Source: JAWKZG01 sp041396125 (GTDB lineage Bacteria > Pseudomonadota > Gammaproteobacteria > Competibacterales > Competibacteraceae). From it: 64,000 bases of DNA. The translations under genes were made by a program, and so were the position numbers. Where the stretch lies: positions 1-64,000 of the forward strand of contig JAWKZG010000012.1 in the NCBI GenBank assembly GCA_041396125.1. The letters run 5' to 3'. The stretch's first letter is position 1; the number at the start of each line of letters is the position of its first letter. Shown one piece after another: positions 1-9,127 of this stretch. The notes under the pieces were generated by a model. That model worked only from the letters and a program-made list of their open reading frames with translations, did no database searches and was not told the origin of the DNA.

Positions 1-31
1 AATCTCTTCCACCCACACATTCTCCGCCGCA

Positions 32-61
32 TGAAACAATCCGTGTAGCCTGGATGGAATG
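32..61. repeat. 30-bp repeat, left copy, flanking the RHS tail module
   Basis: This stretch begins TGAAACAATCCG and ends GCCTGGATGGAATG. A second copy lies at 1634-1663 in the same orientation and differs at three positions (27 of 30 identical by eye). The two copies bracket the RHS tail and the AT-rich gene after it, so they may mark the ends of a displaced RHS cassette. The function is not known. Confidence 0.6.
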
Positions 62-63
62 CA

Positions 64-903
64 ATGGAATCCGGGGTAAACCCACACCGTTATCCCGGAT
101 TCCACACTGCTGGACGGCGCATCCCAATCGCGCTCAGCACGCCCGCTACACCTGGCTACACCGTGGCCGATGCACTGCAACTGGAATCGGCTTCTGCACC
201 GTCACAGATTGACGACCTCCACCCCGATCACCTGGGCACGATCCGAGCCATCACCGACGCCAGCCAAACCGTGATCTGGCGCTGGGACAGCGCGCCGTTT
301 GGGGATACCCTGCCAAATGAAGACCCCGACGGTGACGGTCAGGCGTTGAGGTTCAATCTGCGCTTTCCGGGGCAGTATTTTGACGTTGAGACCGGGCTGC
401 ATTATAACTACTTCAGGGACTATGATCCCGCGACTGGGAGGTATCTGGAGTCGGATCCGATTGGGTTGGATGGCGGGATTAATACGTTTGCTTATGTGGG
501 GGGGAATCCGCTAATTGCGAGCGATCCATTTGGCCTAACGACGATCATTGACCAACAACCTTTACAGCCGGGCGGTATTCCAGGAGCTGCGGGTGGCGGT
601 ATGGTTGGTGGCGCAGGGATAGGAGCTGCTATTGGCAATGTATTTAATAATTGGTGGGATGATGATTATCATAATGATGAAAATTGGGTTTTAGACAAAC
701 CTATTCCTGAATCTTGCTCAGAGATTAAAGCTGATCTTCAAGTTTTAAAAGAAGCATTAAGACGTAGAGAAAGGCAATTAAGGCCGGGAGATGCCAATAA
801 CCCTATTGAAAGAGATCATAGAACTAGAATAAAGAGAATTAAAGATAAAATAAAAACTTTAGAAGAAGCTCTTAAATTTTGCGAACCAGATGACTGTAAA
901 TAA
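64..903 (+). CDS. Orphan RHS-repeat C-terminal fragment with variable tail (possible polymorphic toxin tip)
   Basis: Only the end of an RHS protein is present. The RHS core signature covers about residues 50-157: a DHLGTIRAITDA block, then FPGQYFDVETGLHYNYFRDY, then GRYLESDPIGL and NPLIASDPFGL. Residues 1-48 do not resemble RHS, and the frame is closed by a stop at 46-48, so the long repeat shell is missing. After the core the sequence becomes AT-rich: a Gly-rich hydrophobic stretch (about 170-195), then a charged, probably helical tail rich in Arg, Lys and Glu with Cys residues near the end. In RHS proteins the part after the DPxGL motif is usually a toxin; this tail matches no toxin family I recognise. 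Such orphan tails are known as displaced RHS-CT cassettes. Expression is doubtful because no clear ribosome site precedes 64. Confidence 0.7.
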   Translation: MESGVNPHRYPGFHTAGRRIPIALSTPATPGYTVADALQLESASAPSQIDDLHPDHLGTIRAITDASQTVIWRWDSAPFGDTLPNEDPDGDGQALRFNLRFPGQYFDVETGLHYNYFRDYDPATGRYLESDPIGLDGGINTFAYVGGNPLIASDPFGLTTIIDQQPLQPGGIPGAAGGGMVGGAGIGAAIGNVFNNWWDDDYHNDENWVLDKPIPESCSEIKADLQVLKEALRRRERQLRPGDANNPIERDHRTRIKRIKDKIKTLEEALKFCEPDDCK

Positions 904-1013
904 CGTGACTTTATCATTAGACCTCTTGCATAAATATAGTTAAGTGCCTGATTCGACTTATACAAAAGGTCTATTAATAATTTTCCTACTATGTCTTTTT
1001 GATTCTTAAGTTT

Positions 1014-1502
1014 ATGAAGATTGAAAATATTAAAAATCATGAGATGCATTTGTTTGAATTTAGAGGGTTTTTAAATGCTTTGGAAAAATTCTGTGGTGCT
1101 GAGTATAGTTTGTGGGCAGATGGTTTTGAAATCGAGGTTAATTTAGAATTCTCAATAAATAAATATGTTTCTAAATTGGATGGTGATTTTATATATAAAT
1201 CAATTAATAAAGTTGAGTTTAAAGATATTAAGTTATTACTTGATGAGTATATATTTTATCGTCTTCCTAATATTGGGAATAATTCATACAAAAAAGAATT
1301 AGCTTGGCATTTTATAGAATATTATGGGCTTATTTCAACAGCGTTGAATGAAAAAGGAGTATTTAATCCACTTGCACAAAATCAAGAAACCATATATTTG
1401 GTTAATATAGAATCATCGTTTTATAAAAAATCCGCATATTATATTGTCCAAATAGAAGACTATGTTGTAATAACTGCGATGGGTATAAAGAAGCAAGCGT
1501 AG
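1014..1502 (+). CDS. Hypothetical protein, candidate immunity partner of the RHS tail
   Basis: A 162-residue acidic/aromatic protein with no domain I recognise. ATG 1014 is preferred over an in-frame TTG at 999. Base composition is strongly AT-rich, like the RHS tail before it and unlike the GC-rich genes after it, which suggests the two arrived together. It begins about 110 bases after the RHS stop on the same strand, the usual place for the immunity gene of an RHS toxin tip. The immunity role is inferred from position, size and composition only. No signal peptide or membrane segment is apparent, which fits a cytoplasmic protein. Confidence 0.5.
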   Translation: MKIENIKNHEMHLFEFRGFLNALEKFCGAEYSLWADGFEIEVNLEFSINKYVSKLDGDFIYKSINKVEFKDIKLLLDEYIFYRLPNIGNNSYKKELAWHFIEYYGLISTALNEKGVFNPLAQNQETIYLVNIESSFYKKSAYYIVQIEDYVVITAMGIKKQA

Positions 1503-1633
1503 GTCGGGAAAGGGCAGTAACGCGCGTAAGGCGCACAAGTAGGGTGCCAATAAGCGAAGCGCATTGCACCGGATGCTTTCTTGACCATCAGCTACGCAGG
1601 CCAACAGCTTTCACTCGCCGATCACCCGCAGCT
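1503..1633. other. Non-coding segment after the RHS cassette
   Basis: GC content rises sharply here after the AT-rich cassette. The stretch includes AGGGTGCCAATAAGCGAAGC followed by GCATTGCACCGGATG, which resembles spacer sequence I associate with orphan RHS fragments in other gammaproteobacteria. An open frame from 1581 crosses it but looks like chance. I see no gene. Confidence 0.35.
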
Positions 1634-1663
1634 TGAAACAATCCGCGCAGCCTGGATGGCATG
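1634..1663. repeat. 30-bp repeat, right copy, flanking the RHS tail module
   Basis: Direct repeat of 32-61 with three mismatches. It lies about 130 bases after the putative immunity gene and marks the right side of the AT-rich cassette. Confidence 0.6.
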
Positions 1664-1680
1664 TAAACGCCGTCTCACGA

Positions 1681-1871
1681 TCCAGCGATCACCTCCATCT
1701 CCAATACCACCCGAGCCGGTTCAATCGCCGCCTCGAAACGCGCCAACCCTGTCGTACCCGAGCCTGATCAGCCAGCGGCACCCGTTCATCGCTACCCGCA
1801 ACACGAAAGCCGAGGCTGTCATAGTCCAGCAGCGCATACGTGCGCGGCGGCCCATGTGCCAAAACTGGCAA
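1681..1871 (-). pseudogene. Frameshifted gene remnant of unknown family
   Basis: On the minus strand two frames join into one plausible protein piece. It first reads TYALLDYDSLGFRVAGSDE and continues to ADQARVRQG, then shifts frame to LARFEAAIEPARVVLEMEV. The composition is that of real coding sequence, but no start or stop fits and I do not recognise the family. It is probably the remains of a gene cut by rearrangement near the RHS cassette. Confidence 0.35.
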
Positions 1872-1895
1872 ATTGATGACCTGGCCGCCACCTTT

Positions 1896-2020
1896 CTGCG
1901 CGGGAATGACGGGAATTTTGAGGTCGGCGTGCTTGGCCCTGGATTCCCGCCTGCGCGGGAATGACGGGAATTTTGAGGTCGGCGTGCTTGGCCCTGGATT
2001 CCCGCCTGCGCGGGAATGAC
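1896..2020. repeat. 55-bp tandem repeat carrying dRS3-like palindromes
   Basis: The 15-mer CTGCGCGGGAATGAC occurs at 1896, 1951 and 2006, a period of exactly 55, with two full units identical over the part compared. Each unit contains ATTCCC-N8-GGGAAT (1943-1962 and 1998-2017), the form of the dRS3 repeat known from Neisseria and of similar extragenic palindromes elsewhere. It lies just after the stop of the minus-strand fadA gene, so the hairpins may also protect or end that transcript. Confidence 0.8.
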
Positions 2021-2043
2021 AGAGATGTTGTTTCTATTGCTCT

Positions 2044-3246
2044 TTACAACGCTTCAAAAATACCTGCTGCGCCCATGCCGGTGCCGATGCACATGGTGAC
2101 CATGCCGTAGCGGGGGCGGTCTTTGGGTGGCATGCGGCGCAGGCCGTGCAAGAGGGTTGTTGCGCGGATTGCACCGGTTGCGCCGAGCGGATGACCGAGT
2201 GCAATCGCGCCGCCCAGCGGGTTGACTTTGTCTGGATCAAGATCGAGTTCGTGCATCACTGCCAGGCTTTGTGCGGCGAAGGCTTCGTTCAGCTCGATCC
2301 AGTCCAGATCATTTTGTTTCAGGCCGGTTTGCCTGAGCACTTTGGGAATAGCCTCAATCGGGCCAATGCCCATGATCTCGGGGGGGACGCCGGCAACTGC
2401 GAAACCCAGAAAACGCGCCAGCGGCTGGATATTGAGTTCCTTGACCAGCGCTTCGCTCATCAGCAGCAGCGCGCCGGCACCATCGCTCATTTGCGAGCTG
2501 TTGCCAGCAGTGACCGAGCCTTGTGCCGCGAATACAGGCCGGAGTTTGCCTAATACCTCGGGGGTGGAGCCGGGGCGCGGGCCTTCGTCGGTGTCGATGA
2601 TGCGTTCGCTGATAGCGACTGTGCCGTCCGCGCCGGGCTGGTAAGCATGGGTCGTGTACGGCAGGATTTCGGATTTGAATACGCCGTCAGCAAGGGCTGC
2701 CAGCGCTCGTTCGTGGCTGCGGGCAGCGAACTGATCCTGCTCTTCCCGGCTGATTTGCCAGCGTTGGGCGACTTTTTCGGCGGTGATGCCCATACCGTAA
2801 GCAATGCCGAGGTCTTCCTCGCGCTCAAAAATGCGTGGATTCATGGCAACTTTATGACCTGACATCGGCACCAGACTCATGGATTCGGTGCCGCCTGCGA
2901 TCATGGCATCGGCTTCGCCCAGACGGATGCGATCCGCCGCCATGGCAACTGCATTCAGCCCGGACGAACAGAAACGGTTGATGGTAACGCCCGGTACGCT
3001 GTCCGGCAGTCCGGCCAGCAATACGCCCATCCGTGCCACGTTCAGCCCTTGCTCGGCTTCCGGCATGGCGCAACCGACAATCACATCGCCGATGCGCTGC
3101 GGATCCAGCGCCGGTGCCTGCGCCAGTACGCCACGAATCACATGCGCCAGCAGATCATCCGGGCGGGTAGTTTTGAATGCACCGCGCGCTTTGCCGACCG
3201 GTGTACGTGCTGCCGCAACGATATAAGCGTCTTGTACGGTTTTCAT
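2044..3246 (-). CDS. fadA: Acetyl-CoA C-acyltransferase (3-ketoacyl-CoA thiolase)
   Basis: Thiolase of 400 residues, the usual length. It cleaves 3-ketoacyl-CoA with CoA to give acetyl-CoA and a shortened acyl-CoA, the last step of beta-oxidation, in the cytoplasm. Visible catalytic parts are the nucleophile Cys93 in NRFCSSGLN, the NEAFAAQ motif, His352 in GHPLGATG and Cys386 in CIGTGMGAAG. The gene is the last of a three-gene minus-strand operon; only 13 bases separate it from the hydratase/dehydrogenase gene, so the two products probably act as partners. The trio of dehydrogenase, HAD/ECH fusion and thiolase matches the Bacillus fadNAE set. A biosynthetic acetyl-CoA acetyltransferase role is possible but less likely here. 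Confidence 0.93.
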   Translation of the reverse strand: MKTVQDAYIVAAARTPVGKARGAFKTTRPDDLLAHVIRGVLAQAPALDPQRIGDVIVGCAMPEAEQGLNVARMGVLLAGLPDSVPGVTINRFCSSGLNAVAMAADRIRLGEADAMIAGGTESMSLVPMSGHKVAMNPRIFEREEDLGIAYGMGITAEKVAQRWQISREEQDQFAARSHERALAALADGVFKSEILPYTTHAYQPGADGTVAISERIIDTDEGPRPGSTPEVLGKLRPVFAAQGSVTAGNSSQMSDGAGALLLMSEALVKELNIQPLARFLGFAVAGVPPEIMGIGPIEAIPKVLRQTGLKQNDLDWIELNEAFAAQSLAVMHELDLDPDKVNPLGGAIALGHPLGATGAIRATTLLHGLRRMPPKDRPRYGMVTMCIGTGMGAAGIFEAL

Positions 3247-3259
3247 GATGAATTCCTCA

Positions 3260-5635
3260 TTAATTCCTTAAGGGCTTGCCGGTTTGCAGCATATGAGCGA
3301 TCCGCGCCTGGGTGGCAGGCGTCTGGGCGAGTGCCACAAACGGTTTGCGTTCCAGCGTCAATAACCAGTCTTCATCGACCTGGCTGCCGGCATCGACCAT
3401 GCCACCGCACAAGGCTTCGGCAATCGCACTGCCGATGTGAAAATCATGCGCGGATATAAACCCGCCGGCTTGCATATTGGCCAGGGCTGTTTTGAGATTT
3501 GCCACGCCGGTGCGGCCAGCGACGGTAATCGGTTGTGGCAGTGGCGGCCGATAGGTCGATTCAGCCAGTGCCAGGGCGTGCGCTTTGGCAACATGCAGCA
3601 GCTCATGCGGATTGAAGATAATCGTGTCAGAAGGCTTGAGAAAACCCAGTTGTCGGGCCTGCTCAGCGCTTTGCGCTACCGTGCCCATAGCGACAGTCTC
3701 GAAATACTGTTTGATGAACGGGAACGGATCGCCGCCTTTGGCCTCCAGCGCAGCGCGCCGGGCAAATTCCTTGCAGCCACCGCCAGCGGGCAGTAAGCCC
3801 ACCCCGACTTCGACCAGACCGATATAGCTTTCCAGCGCAGCAACCACATGATCGCAATGCATCAGGAATTCGCAACCGCCACCCAGCGCCAGACCGCGAC
3901 AGGCCGCCACTACCGGAATACGGCTGTAGCGCAGCCGGGCCGTGGTGCGCTGAAACTTGGCGACAACCTGTTCGAACGTCGCGAAATCACCGGCCTGCAA
4001 AACCGGCATGACCTGTGCCAGATTGGCACCTACGCTGAAGGGTTCACTGGTTTGCCACAGTACCAGCGCATCGAAATCACGCTCGGCGAGCGTAATGGCT
4101 TCCAGCACGCCGTCCAGCACATCGTCGCCGATGGTGTGCAATTTGCTGCGGAAGCTCAAGATAGCGATATGCGGCGTGTCCGGCTGTCGCCACAAACGGA
4201 CCGCAGCCGTCTCGAATACGGTTTCGCTGGCATCCGGCCTGGCTTCGCCCAGTACTTGCTCGGGGTAATCCTGGCGCAAATATACCGGCAGATAATGGCG
4301 CGGTTTATACACGTCCTGAGCCGCCGAATAGGAACCTTCAGCGGTATGCACCGCATCGACCGTATCCACCCAGTCCGGCAAAGGCGTGGCGCTGAGTGTT
4401 TTGCCGTTGGCGATATCGTCTTTGATCCAGCTGGCCAGCTGCTGCCAGCCCGCTGCCTGCCACAGCTCGAAGGGGCCGATCTGCCAGCCGAAACCCCAGC
4501 GCATGGCGAGATCAACATCGCGGGCAGTATCAGCGATATCGGCCAGCAGATACGCGGCGTAATGGAAGACATCCCGATGAATAGCCCACAGGAACTGCGC
4601 CTGCGGGTGATCGGATGCCCGCAAGGCAGCAAATTTACGCGCCGGATCGGGTATTTTCAAAAGTGCCTGAATGGCTTCATCCGGCTGCGTCCCGGCAGCT
4701 TGATAGGCACCGCTGGCGGGATCAAGCACCAGAATATCCTTGCCTTGTTTTTTATAAATTCCCTGCCGGGTTTTCTGACCGAGCGCGCCGCGTTCGAGCA
4801 GTGCATTGAACCAGTCCGGCAAGCTCAGCAGCGGCAGCCAGGGATCGTCCGGTAATACCTTGGCAGAGCCTTCCACCACATGTTTGAAGGTATCCAGTCC
4901 GACCACGTCAGCGGTACGATAGGTGGCACTTTTAGGCCGTCCAATAGCCGGCCCGGTGAGCGCATCAACCAGGTCGAAGCGCAGACCGAAAGCCTGGGTA
5001 TGCTGCAGTGTTGCCAGCATGGAAAACACGCCGATACGATTGGCGATGAAGTTTGGCGTGTCTTTGGCGCGGATTACGCCCTTGCCCAGCGTGCGGGTCA
5101 GAAAGGTTTCCAGGACATCAATGGCATGAGCATCGGTGCCGGGATGCGGAATCAGCTCGACCAGATGCATATAACGCGGCGGATTGAAAAAGTGCATCCC
5201 GCAAAAGCGTGCCTGCAAGGCTGGCGGCAAAGCCTGGGCCAGTTGGGTAATGCTCAGGCCCGAAGTGTTGGTCACAAAATACGCTGTTTCGGTAATATAC
5301 GGCGCGACCTTGCAGTACAGATCGGCTTTCCAGTCGGGCCGTTCGGCAATCGCCTCGATGATCAGATCGCACTCGCGCAGCAGGGCCAGATGCTGCTCAT
5401 AATTGGCCGGTGTAATGAACTGCGCCCGTTCAGGCAGGGTCAGTGGAGCAGGCTCCAGCTTGCCGAGATTTTTAAGCGCGAGTTTAATCGGGGCGTTCAG
5501 GTCAGTGCCGTCTTGTGCGGGCAGGTCAAATAACACCACCGGAATATCGGCATTGGCCAGATGAGCGGCGATTTGCGCTCCCATCACGCCAGCGCCCAGT
5601 ACGGCAGCTTTGCGGATTGCAGGTCGAATGTTCAT
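3260..5635 (-). CDS. fadN: 3-hydroxyacyl-CoA dehydrogenase / enoyl-CoA hydratase fusion (FadN type)
   Basis: A 791-residue bifunctional beta-oxidation enzyme. The NAD-dependent dehydrogenase comes first: Rossmann motif GAGVMG at residues 14-19 and the HFFNPPRYMHLVE signature near 170. The crotonase-fold hydratase comes last, with LALGGGCEF (oxyanion hole) and EVGVGLLPAGGG in roughly the last third. This order is the reverse of E. coli FadB and is that of Bacillus FadN. It hydrates enoyl-CoA and oxidises the 3-hydroxy product to 3-ketoacyl-CoA for the thiolase encoded 13 bases downstream. The acyl-CoA dehydrogenase gene ends 29 bases upstream, so all three are probably co-transcribed. No missing motif or frameshift is seen. 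Confidence 0.93.
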   Translation of the reverse strand: MNIRPAIRKAAVLGAGVMGAQIAAHLANADIPVVLFDLPAQDGTDLNAPIKLALKNLGKLEPAPLTLPERAQFITPANYEQHLALLRECDLIIEAIAERPDWKADLYCKVAPYITETAYFVTNTSGLSITQLAQALPPALQARFCGMHFFNPPRYMHLVELIPHPGTDAHAIDVLETFLTRTLGKGVIRAKDTPNFIANRIGVFSMLATLQHTQAFGLRFDLVDALTGPAIGRPKSATYRTADVVGLDTFKHVVEGSAKVLPDDPWLPLLSLPDWFNALLERGALGQKTRQGIYKKQGKDILVLDPASGAYQAAGTQPDEAIQALLKIPDPARKFAALRASDHPQAQFLWAIHRDVFHYAAYLLADIADTARDVDLAMRWGFGWQIGPFELWQAAGWQQLASWIKDDIANGKTLSATPLPDWVDTVDAVHTAEGSYSAAQDVYKPRHYLPVYLRQDYPEQVLGEARPDASETVFETAAVRLWRQPDTPHIAILSFRSKLHTIGDDVLDGVLEAITLAERDFDALVLWQTSEPFSVGANLAQVMPVLQAGDFATFEQVVAKFQRTTARLRYSRIPVVAACRGLALGGGCEFLMHCDHVVAALESYIGLVEVGVGLLPAGGGCKEFARRAALEAKGGDPFPFIKQYFETVAMGTVAQSAEQARQLGFLKPSDTIIFNPHELLHVAKAHALALAESTYRPPLPQPITVAGRTGVANLKTALANMQAGGFISAHDFHIGSAIAEALCGGMVDAGSQVDEDWLLTLERKPFVALAQTPATQARIAHMLQTGKPLRN

Positions 5636-5664
5636 GTGGTTGTCCTCAATGGTTCCCTCTTGTT

Positions 5665-7932
5665 TTACGATGCTACTGCATGCAGTCCGCTGCCTGACAC
5701 AATCTGCCCTTTGACCAGTTCTTCGGGATCGAAATCGTCCACTGCGATGACCTCCTGTGTCGCCCGTGCGGCGTCTTCCAGCAAACTGGCTTCTGCCTTG
5801 GTGATCAGGGCACGGGCCAGCGCTTCTTGCGGTGTACCCTGAAAACCGGCCTGGGCCAGACGTTGTTCTATCGGTTTGGCGGCCAGCACTTTTTCCAGCG
5901 CATATTCGAGCATACCGGTGGCTTCTTTGGGGTCACGACTGATAAACATGCTGGCAGTCAGGCGGTCGCGGGCGGTTGACGGTTTCAGCAGCAGGCGGGC
6001 GCAGTCATGCCCGAGCTGGTCCGACGGCTGGCGGAAATGTCGCCCCCAGGGAAAGACTATCCGACGTAACAGCCAGCCCAGCGGGCGGGACGGGTAATGG
6101 GCCAGAATTTCATCCAGCCGCTGCTGAATCTGGTACAGCGCCTGCTGGCAGTTCCAGTGCAGCAGTGGGACATCTTCAGCCGGCTGGCCGTCATCGTGGA
6201 AGCGTTTCAGCACACAACTGGCCAGGTACAGATCGCTCAGAATATCCCCGAACCGGGCCGAGAGTTTTTCCCGCCGTTTCAGCTCGCTGCCTAGCAGCAG
6301 CAGCGCCAGATCGGCGGTCAGCGCGAAATTGGCACTCATGCGGCTGAACTGGCGGAAATAATAGCGCGTGGCCGGACTGGCATTGGCCGGTGTCGCGGCG
6401 AACCGGCCTGCGCTTATATTATGCCAAAACGCCCGCCCCAGATTGGTGCAGAGAAAACCGATATGACCAAACAGTGCCCGGTCGAAGTCGGCCAGCGCCT
6501 GCGCTTGATCGGGGTTCTGCGCGGCCTCCATTTCCTTGAGCAGATACGGATGGCAGCGAATGGCACCCTGACCGAAAATAATCAGACTGCGAGTCAGAAT
6601 ATTCGCGCCTTCCACGGTAATCGGCACCGGTAAGCCCCGGTACGCGTTCAGCAGGTAATTGCGGGGGCCGTCACAAATGCCTTTACCGCCATGAATATCC
6701 ATAGCATCGATGATGCACTGGCGCATCCGCTCGGTCGAATGATATTTCAGAATCGCCGAGATAACCGAAGGCCGCTCGCCCTGATCCACCGCCGCTGCAG
6801 TAATCTGCCGGGCAGCATCCAGCAGATAGGCATTGGCGGCGATTCGTGCCAGCGGTTCCTCGATGCCTTCGAATTTGCCGATCGGCAGTTTGAACTGCTT
6901 GCGTACACGGGCATAAGCGCCGGTAAAACGGGCTGCGGCCTGTGCGCCTGCTGTGCTGGTGGAAGGCAGTGAGATCGAGCGGCCGGCGGACAGGCTTTCC
7001 ATCAGCATCGACCAGCCCCGGCCTACCCCCTGGCGTTCGCCAATCACCCAGTCCAGCGGAATGAAAACACGCTGGCCGCTGTTCGGGCCGTTCATAAATG
7101 CCTGCCGGGTTGGATCGTGGCGGCGACCGATTTTAACGCCGGGTGTCTGGGTCGGAATCAGCGCCAGCGTGATACCCAGATCTTCAGTTTCGCCTAATAA
7201 CTGATCCGGATCGTACAGGCGAAACGCCAGCCCGAGCACGGTCGCTACTGGCCCCAGGGTGATGTAGCGCTTGTTCCAGCTGATCCGCATGCCCAGTACG
7301 CGTTTGCCCTGATGCTCGCCGTAACAGACGGTACCACGATCCGGCAGACTGGCAGCGTCCGAGCCGGCTTCCGGCCCGGTCAGGGCAAAGCAGGGGATCT
7401 CGCGGCCATCGGCCAGACGCGGCAGATAATGCTGTTTCTGCCGCTCGCTGCCGTAGTGCAGTAATAATTCTGCCGGCCCCAGCGAGTTTGGTACCATCAC
7501 CGTGACCGCTGCCGACAGACTGCGAGTGGCGATTTTCAGCACCACCGAGGAATGTGCCAGCGCCGAAAAGCCCAAACCGCCGTACTCTTTGGGGATGATC
7601 ATGCCGAACAGACGCTGTTCTTTGATGAATTGCCAGGCCTCTGGCGGCAGATCGCGCTGCTGGTTGATCTCCCAGTCATTCAGCATGCGACAGAGTTGTT
7701 CCACCGGGCCATCCAGAAAGGCCTGCTCTGCCGGGCTGAGCTGAGGTTTGGCAAGGGCGAGAAACGCATCCCAGTCCGGTTTGCCGGAAAACAGCTCAGC
7801 ATCCCACCCCACCGTGCCGGCTTCCAGGGCTGCCCGCTCAGTGTCGGAGATTGGTGGCAGCACACGCTTGAACGCCCTTAAAGCCGGCTGGCTGATGAGC
7901 GTGCGCCGTAGTTTGATAAGCGGATTATCCAT
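5665..7932 (-). CDS. fadE: Acyl-CoA dehydrogenase, FadE type
   Basis: A 755-residue flavoprotein for the first step of beta-oxidation (acyl-CoA to trans-2-enoyl-CoA). The acyl-CoA dehydrogenase fold spans about residues 85-490: IPKEYGGLGFSALAHS, then FALTGPEAGSDAASL, then VEGANILTRSLIIFGQGA. A long C-terminal extension of the FadE kind (DUF1974) follows. E. coli FadE is a little longer (about 814 residues) because of an N-terminal membrane part that is not obvious here. It is the first gene of the fadE-fadN-fadA operon. Bases 7933-8093 upstream hold the presumed promoter; I could not identify a FadR or PsrA operator with confidence. Confidence 0.92.
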   Translation of the reverse strand: MDNPLIKLRRTLISQPALRAFKRVLPPISDTERAALEAGTVGWDAELFSGKPDWDAFLALAKPQLSPAEQAFLDGPVEQLCRMLNDWEINQQRDLPPEAWQFIKEQRLFGMIIPKEYGGLGFSALAHSSVVLKIATRSLSAAVTVMVPNSLGPAELLLHYGSERQKQHYLPRLADGREIPCFALTGPEAGSDAASLPDRGTVCYGEHQGKRVLGMRISWNKRYITLGPVATVLGLAFRLYDPDQLLGETEDLGITLALIPTQTPGVKIGRRHDPTRQAFMNGPNSGQRVFIPLDWVIGERQGVGRGWSMLMESLSAGRSISLPSTSTAGAQAAARFTGAYARVRKQFKLPIGKFEGIEEPLARIAANAYLLDAARQITAAAVDQGERPSVISAILKYHSTERMRQCIIDAMDIHGGKGICDGPRNYLLNAYRGLPVPITVEGANILTRSLIIFGQGAIRCHPYLLKEMEAAQNPDQAQALADFDRALFGHIGFLCTNLGRAFWHNISAGRFAATPANASPATRYYFRQFSRMSANFALTADLALLLLGSELKRREKLSARFGDILSDLYLASCVLKRFHDDGQPAEDVPLLHWNCQQALYQIQQRLDEILAHYPSRPLGWLLRRIVFPWGRHFRQPSDQLGHDCARLLLKPSTARDRLTASMFISRDPKEATGMLEYALEKVLAAKPIEQRLAQAGFQGTPQEALARALITKAEASLLEDAARATQEVIAVDDFDPEELVKGQIVSGSGLHAVAS

Positions 7933-8093
7933 CAGAAACTCCTTGCCAGTTTTCGCTGGCTACTTGGCATATCGCTTCTTTGTTCTTTAGAGGGGATTTT
8001 GCCCCTAAAGTTAGCTAATGGTGCTGTTAATCCGATACCTGGTTTACTGAGCCCGCTGCGCAAAGGCTTCTTAATGACCTGTTCAGGACGGGC

Positions 8094-8972
8094 TTATGGG
8101 GTTTTATCAGGGTCAAGATAGTCCGTCATCCAGCGTTGGTAATCATCCGCCCGTGTTACCTGCTTGATCAGCTCGTTAGGGGCGATATTTGCCAGATATT
8201 TAGGCGCTGTGCCATTGCGTAATGCCTGTAGTGTCGTGAACACCGCTTGCACCGCGGCCATGAACGGTTGATGACCCTGCAGGCAGATTCTGACGCCCTG
8301 GGCGGCCAGATAATCCCGCTCCATCAGGGCGGCGGGAACATTGCCCAGGATCAGCGGCAAGGTCACGCTGGCATGCAGTGCTTCTAGCTGGTCGCGGGTT
8401 TTGACGCCTACGACAAAAATGGCATCGACCCCGACTGCCTGATAGCAATTGACGCGTTCAATAAGTTCATCCGGCCCGGCCAGACCGGCATGAGTGCGTC
8501 CGGCAATAACCAGATTCGGGTCGCGCCGAGCTGCCAGCGCTGCCTTCAGTTTACCTTCGGCCTCGGCCATGCTGAGTAAACGTGCTTTGCCCTGCTGGCC
8601 AAAAGCTTGTGGCAGATCGGTATCTTCTATCGACAGTCCGGCTATCCCTGCATTTTCGAGTTCTTCCACAGTGCGCATCACATTCAGCGCATTGCCGTAA
8701 CCGTGATCGGCATCGACCAGCAGAGGCAACTCACCGGCACGGCTGATGCGATAAGCCTGGTCAGCAAAGTCCGACAGCGTCAGGGTAATCAGGTCTGGCG
8801 CGCCAAGTACGGTCATAGACGCGATGGAACCTGCAAACATACCCATTTCAAAGCCGAGATCTTCGGCAATCCGGGCCGAGATGGGATCAAACACCGAACC
8901 CGGATGGAGGCACTGATCGCCTGCCAGCAGGGTACGAAAGGCTTCGCGTCGTTTAGTCCAGCGTGTTGGCAT
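8094..8972 (-). CDS. Isocitrate lyase/PEP mutase superfamily protein, oxaloacetate decarboxylase type
   Basis: A 292-residue TIM-barrel enzyme of the PEP mutase/isocitrate lyase superfamily. It closely resembles the Pseudomonas PA4872 group of oxaloacetate decarboxylases: HPGSVFDPISARIAEDLGFE near the start, DADHGYGNALNVMRTVEELE at about 90-110 with the metal-binding Asp residues, then GLSIEDTDLP and GRTHAGL. The expected reaction is Mg-dependent conversion of oxaloacetate to pyruvate and CO2. The KKCGH-type loop of true isocitrate lyases is absent, so that activity is unlikely. It stands alone between the fad operon and a GIY-YIG gene. The exact substrate is inferred from resemblance. Confidence 0.82.
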   Translation of the reverse strand: MPTRWTKRREAFRTLLAGDQCLHPGSVFDPISARIAEDLGFEMGMFAGSIASMTVLGAPDLITLTLSDFADQAYRISRAGELPLLVDADHGYGNALNVMRTVEELENAGIAGLSIEDTDLPQAFGQQGKARLLSMAEAEGKLKAALAARRDPNLVIAGRTHAGLAGPDELIERVNCYQAVGVDAIFVVGVKTRDQLEALHASVTLPLILGNVPAALMERDYLAAQGVRICLQGHQPFMAAVQAVFTTLQALRNGTAPKYLANIAPNELIKQVTRADDYQRWMTDYLDPDKTP

Positions 8973-9127
8973 AGGTCTCTCCGTATGCGTTTAGTGGTTG
9001 ATTATAAGTCGAAACAAGTTGATACCTGAATATATTGGGCGGTTGTTGCGGCACTGATCATCGCCATGTCGAAGCTATCTGCGAAGCGTGTATAGCTATG
9101 AGCCAAGGCGTTCTACCGGGAGGGCTA

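Noticed and set aside
1581..1964. 127-codon open frame on the plus strand
   Set aside because: It runs through a repeat and antisense to a better minus-strand remnant; composition (Pro, Arg runs) looks non-coding.
1896..2020. Possible small CRISPR-like array
   Set aside because: Units are identical over their whole 55-base length, with no variable spacers, and no cas genes are present.
3848..4855. 335-codon plus-strand frame opposite fadN
   Set aside because: Exact antisense shadow of a well-conserved enzyme gene; no ribosome site and no family resemblance.
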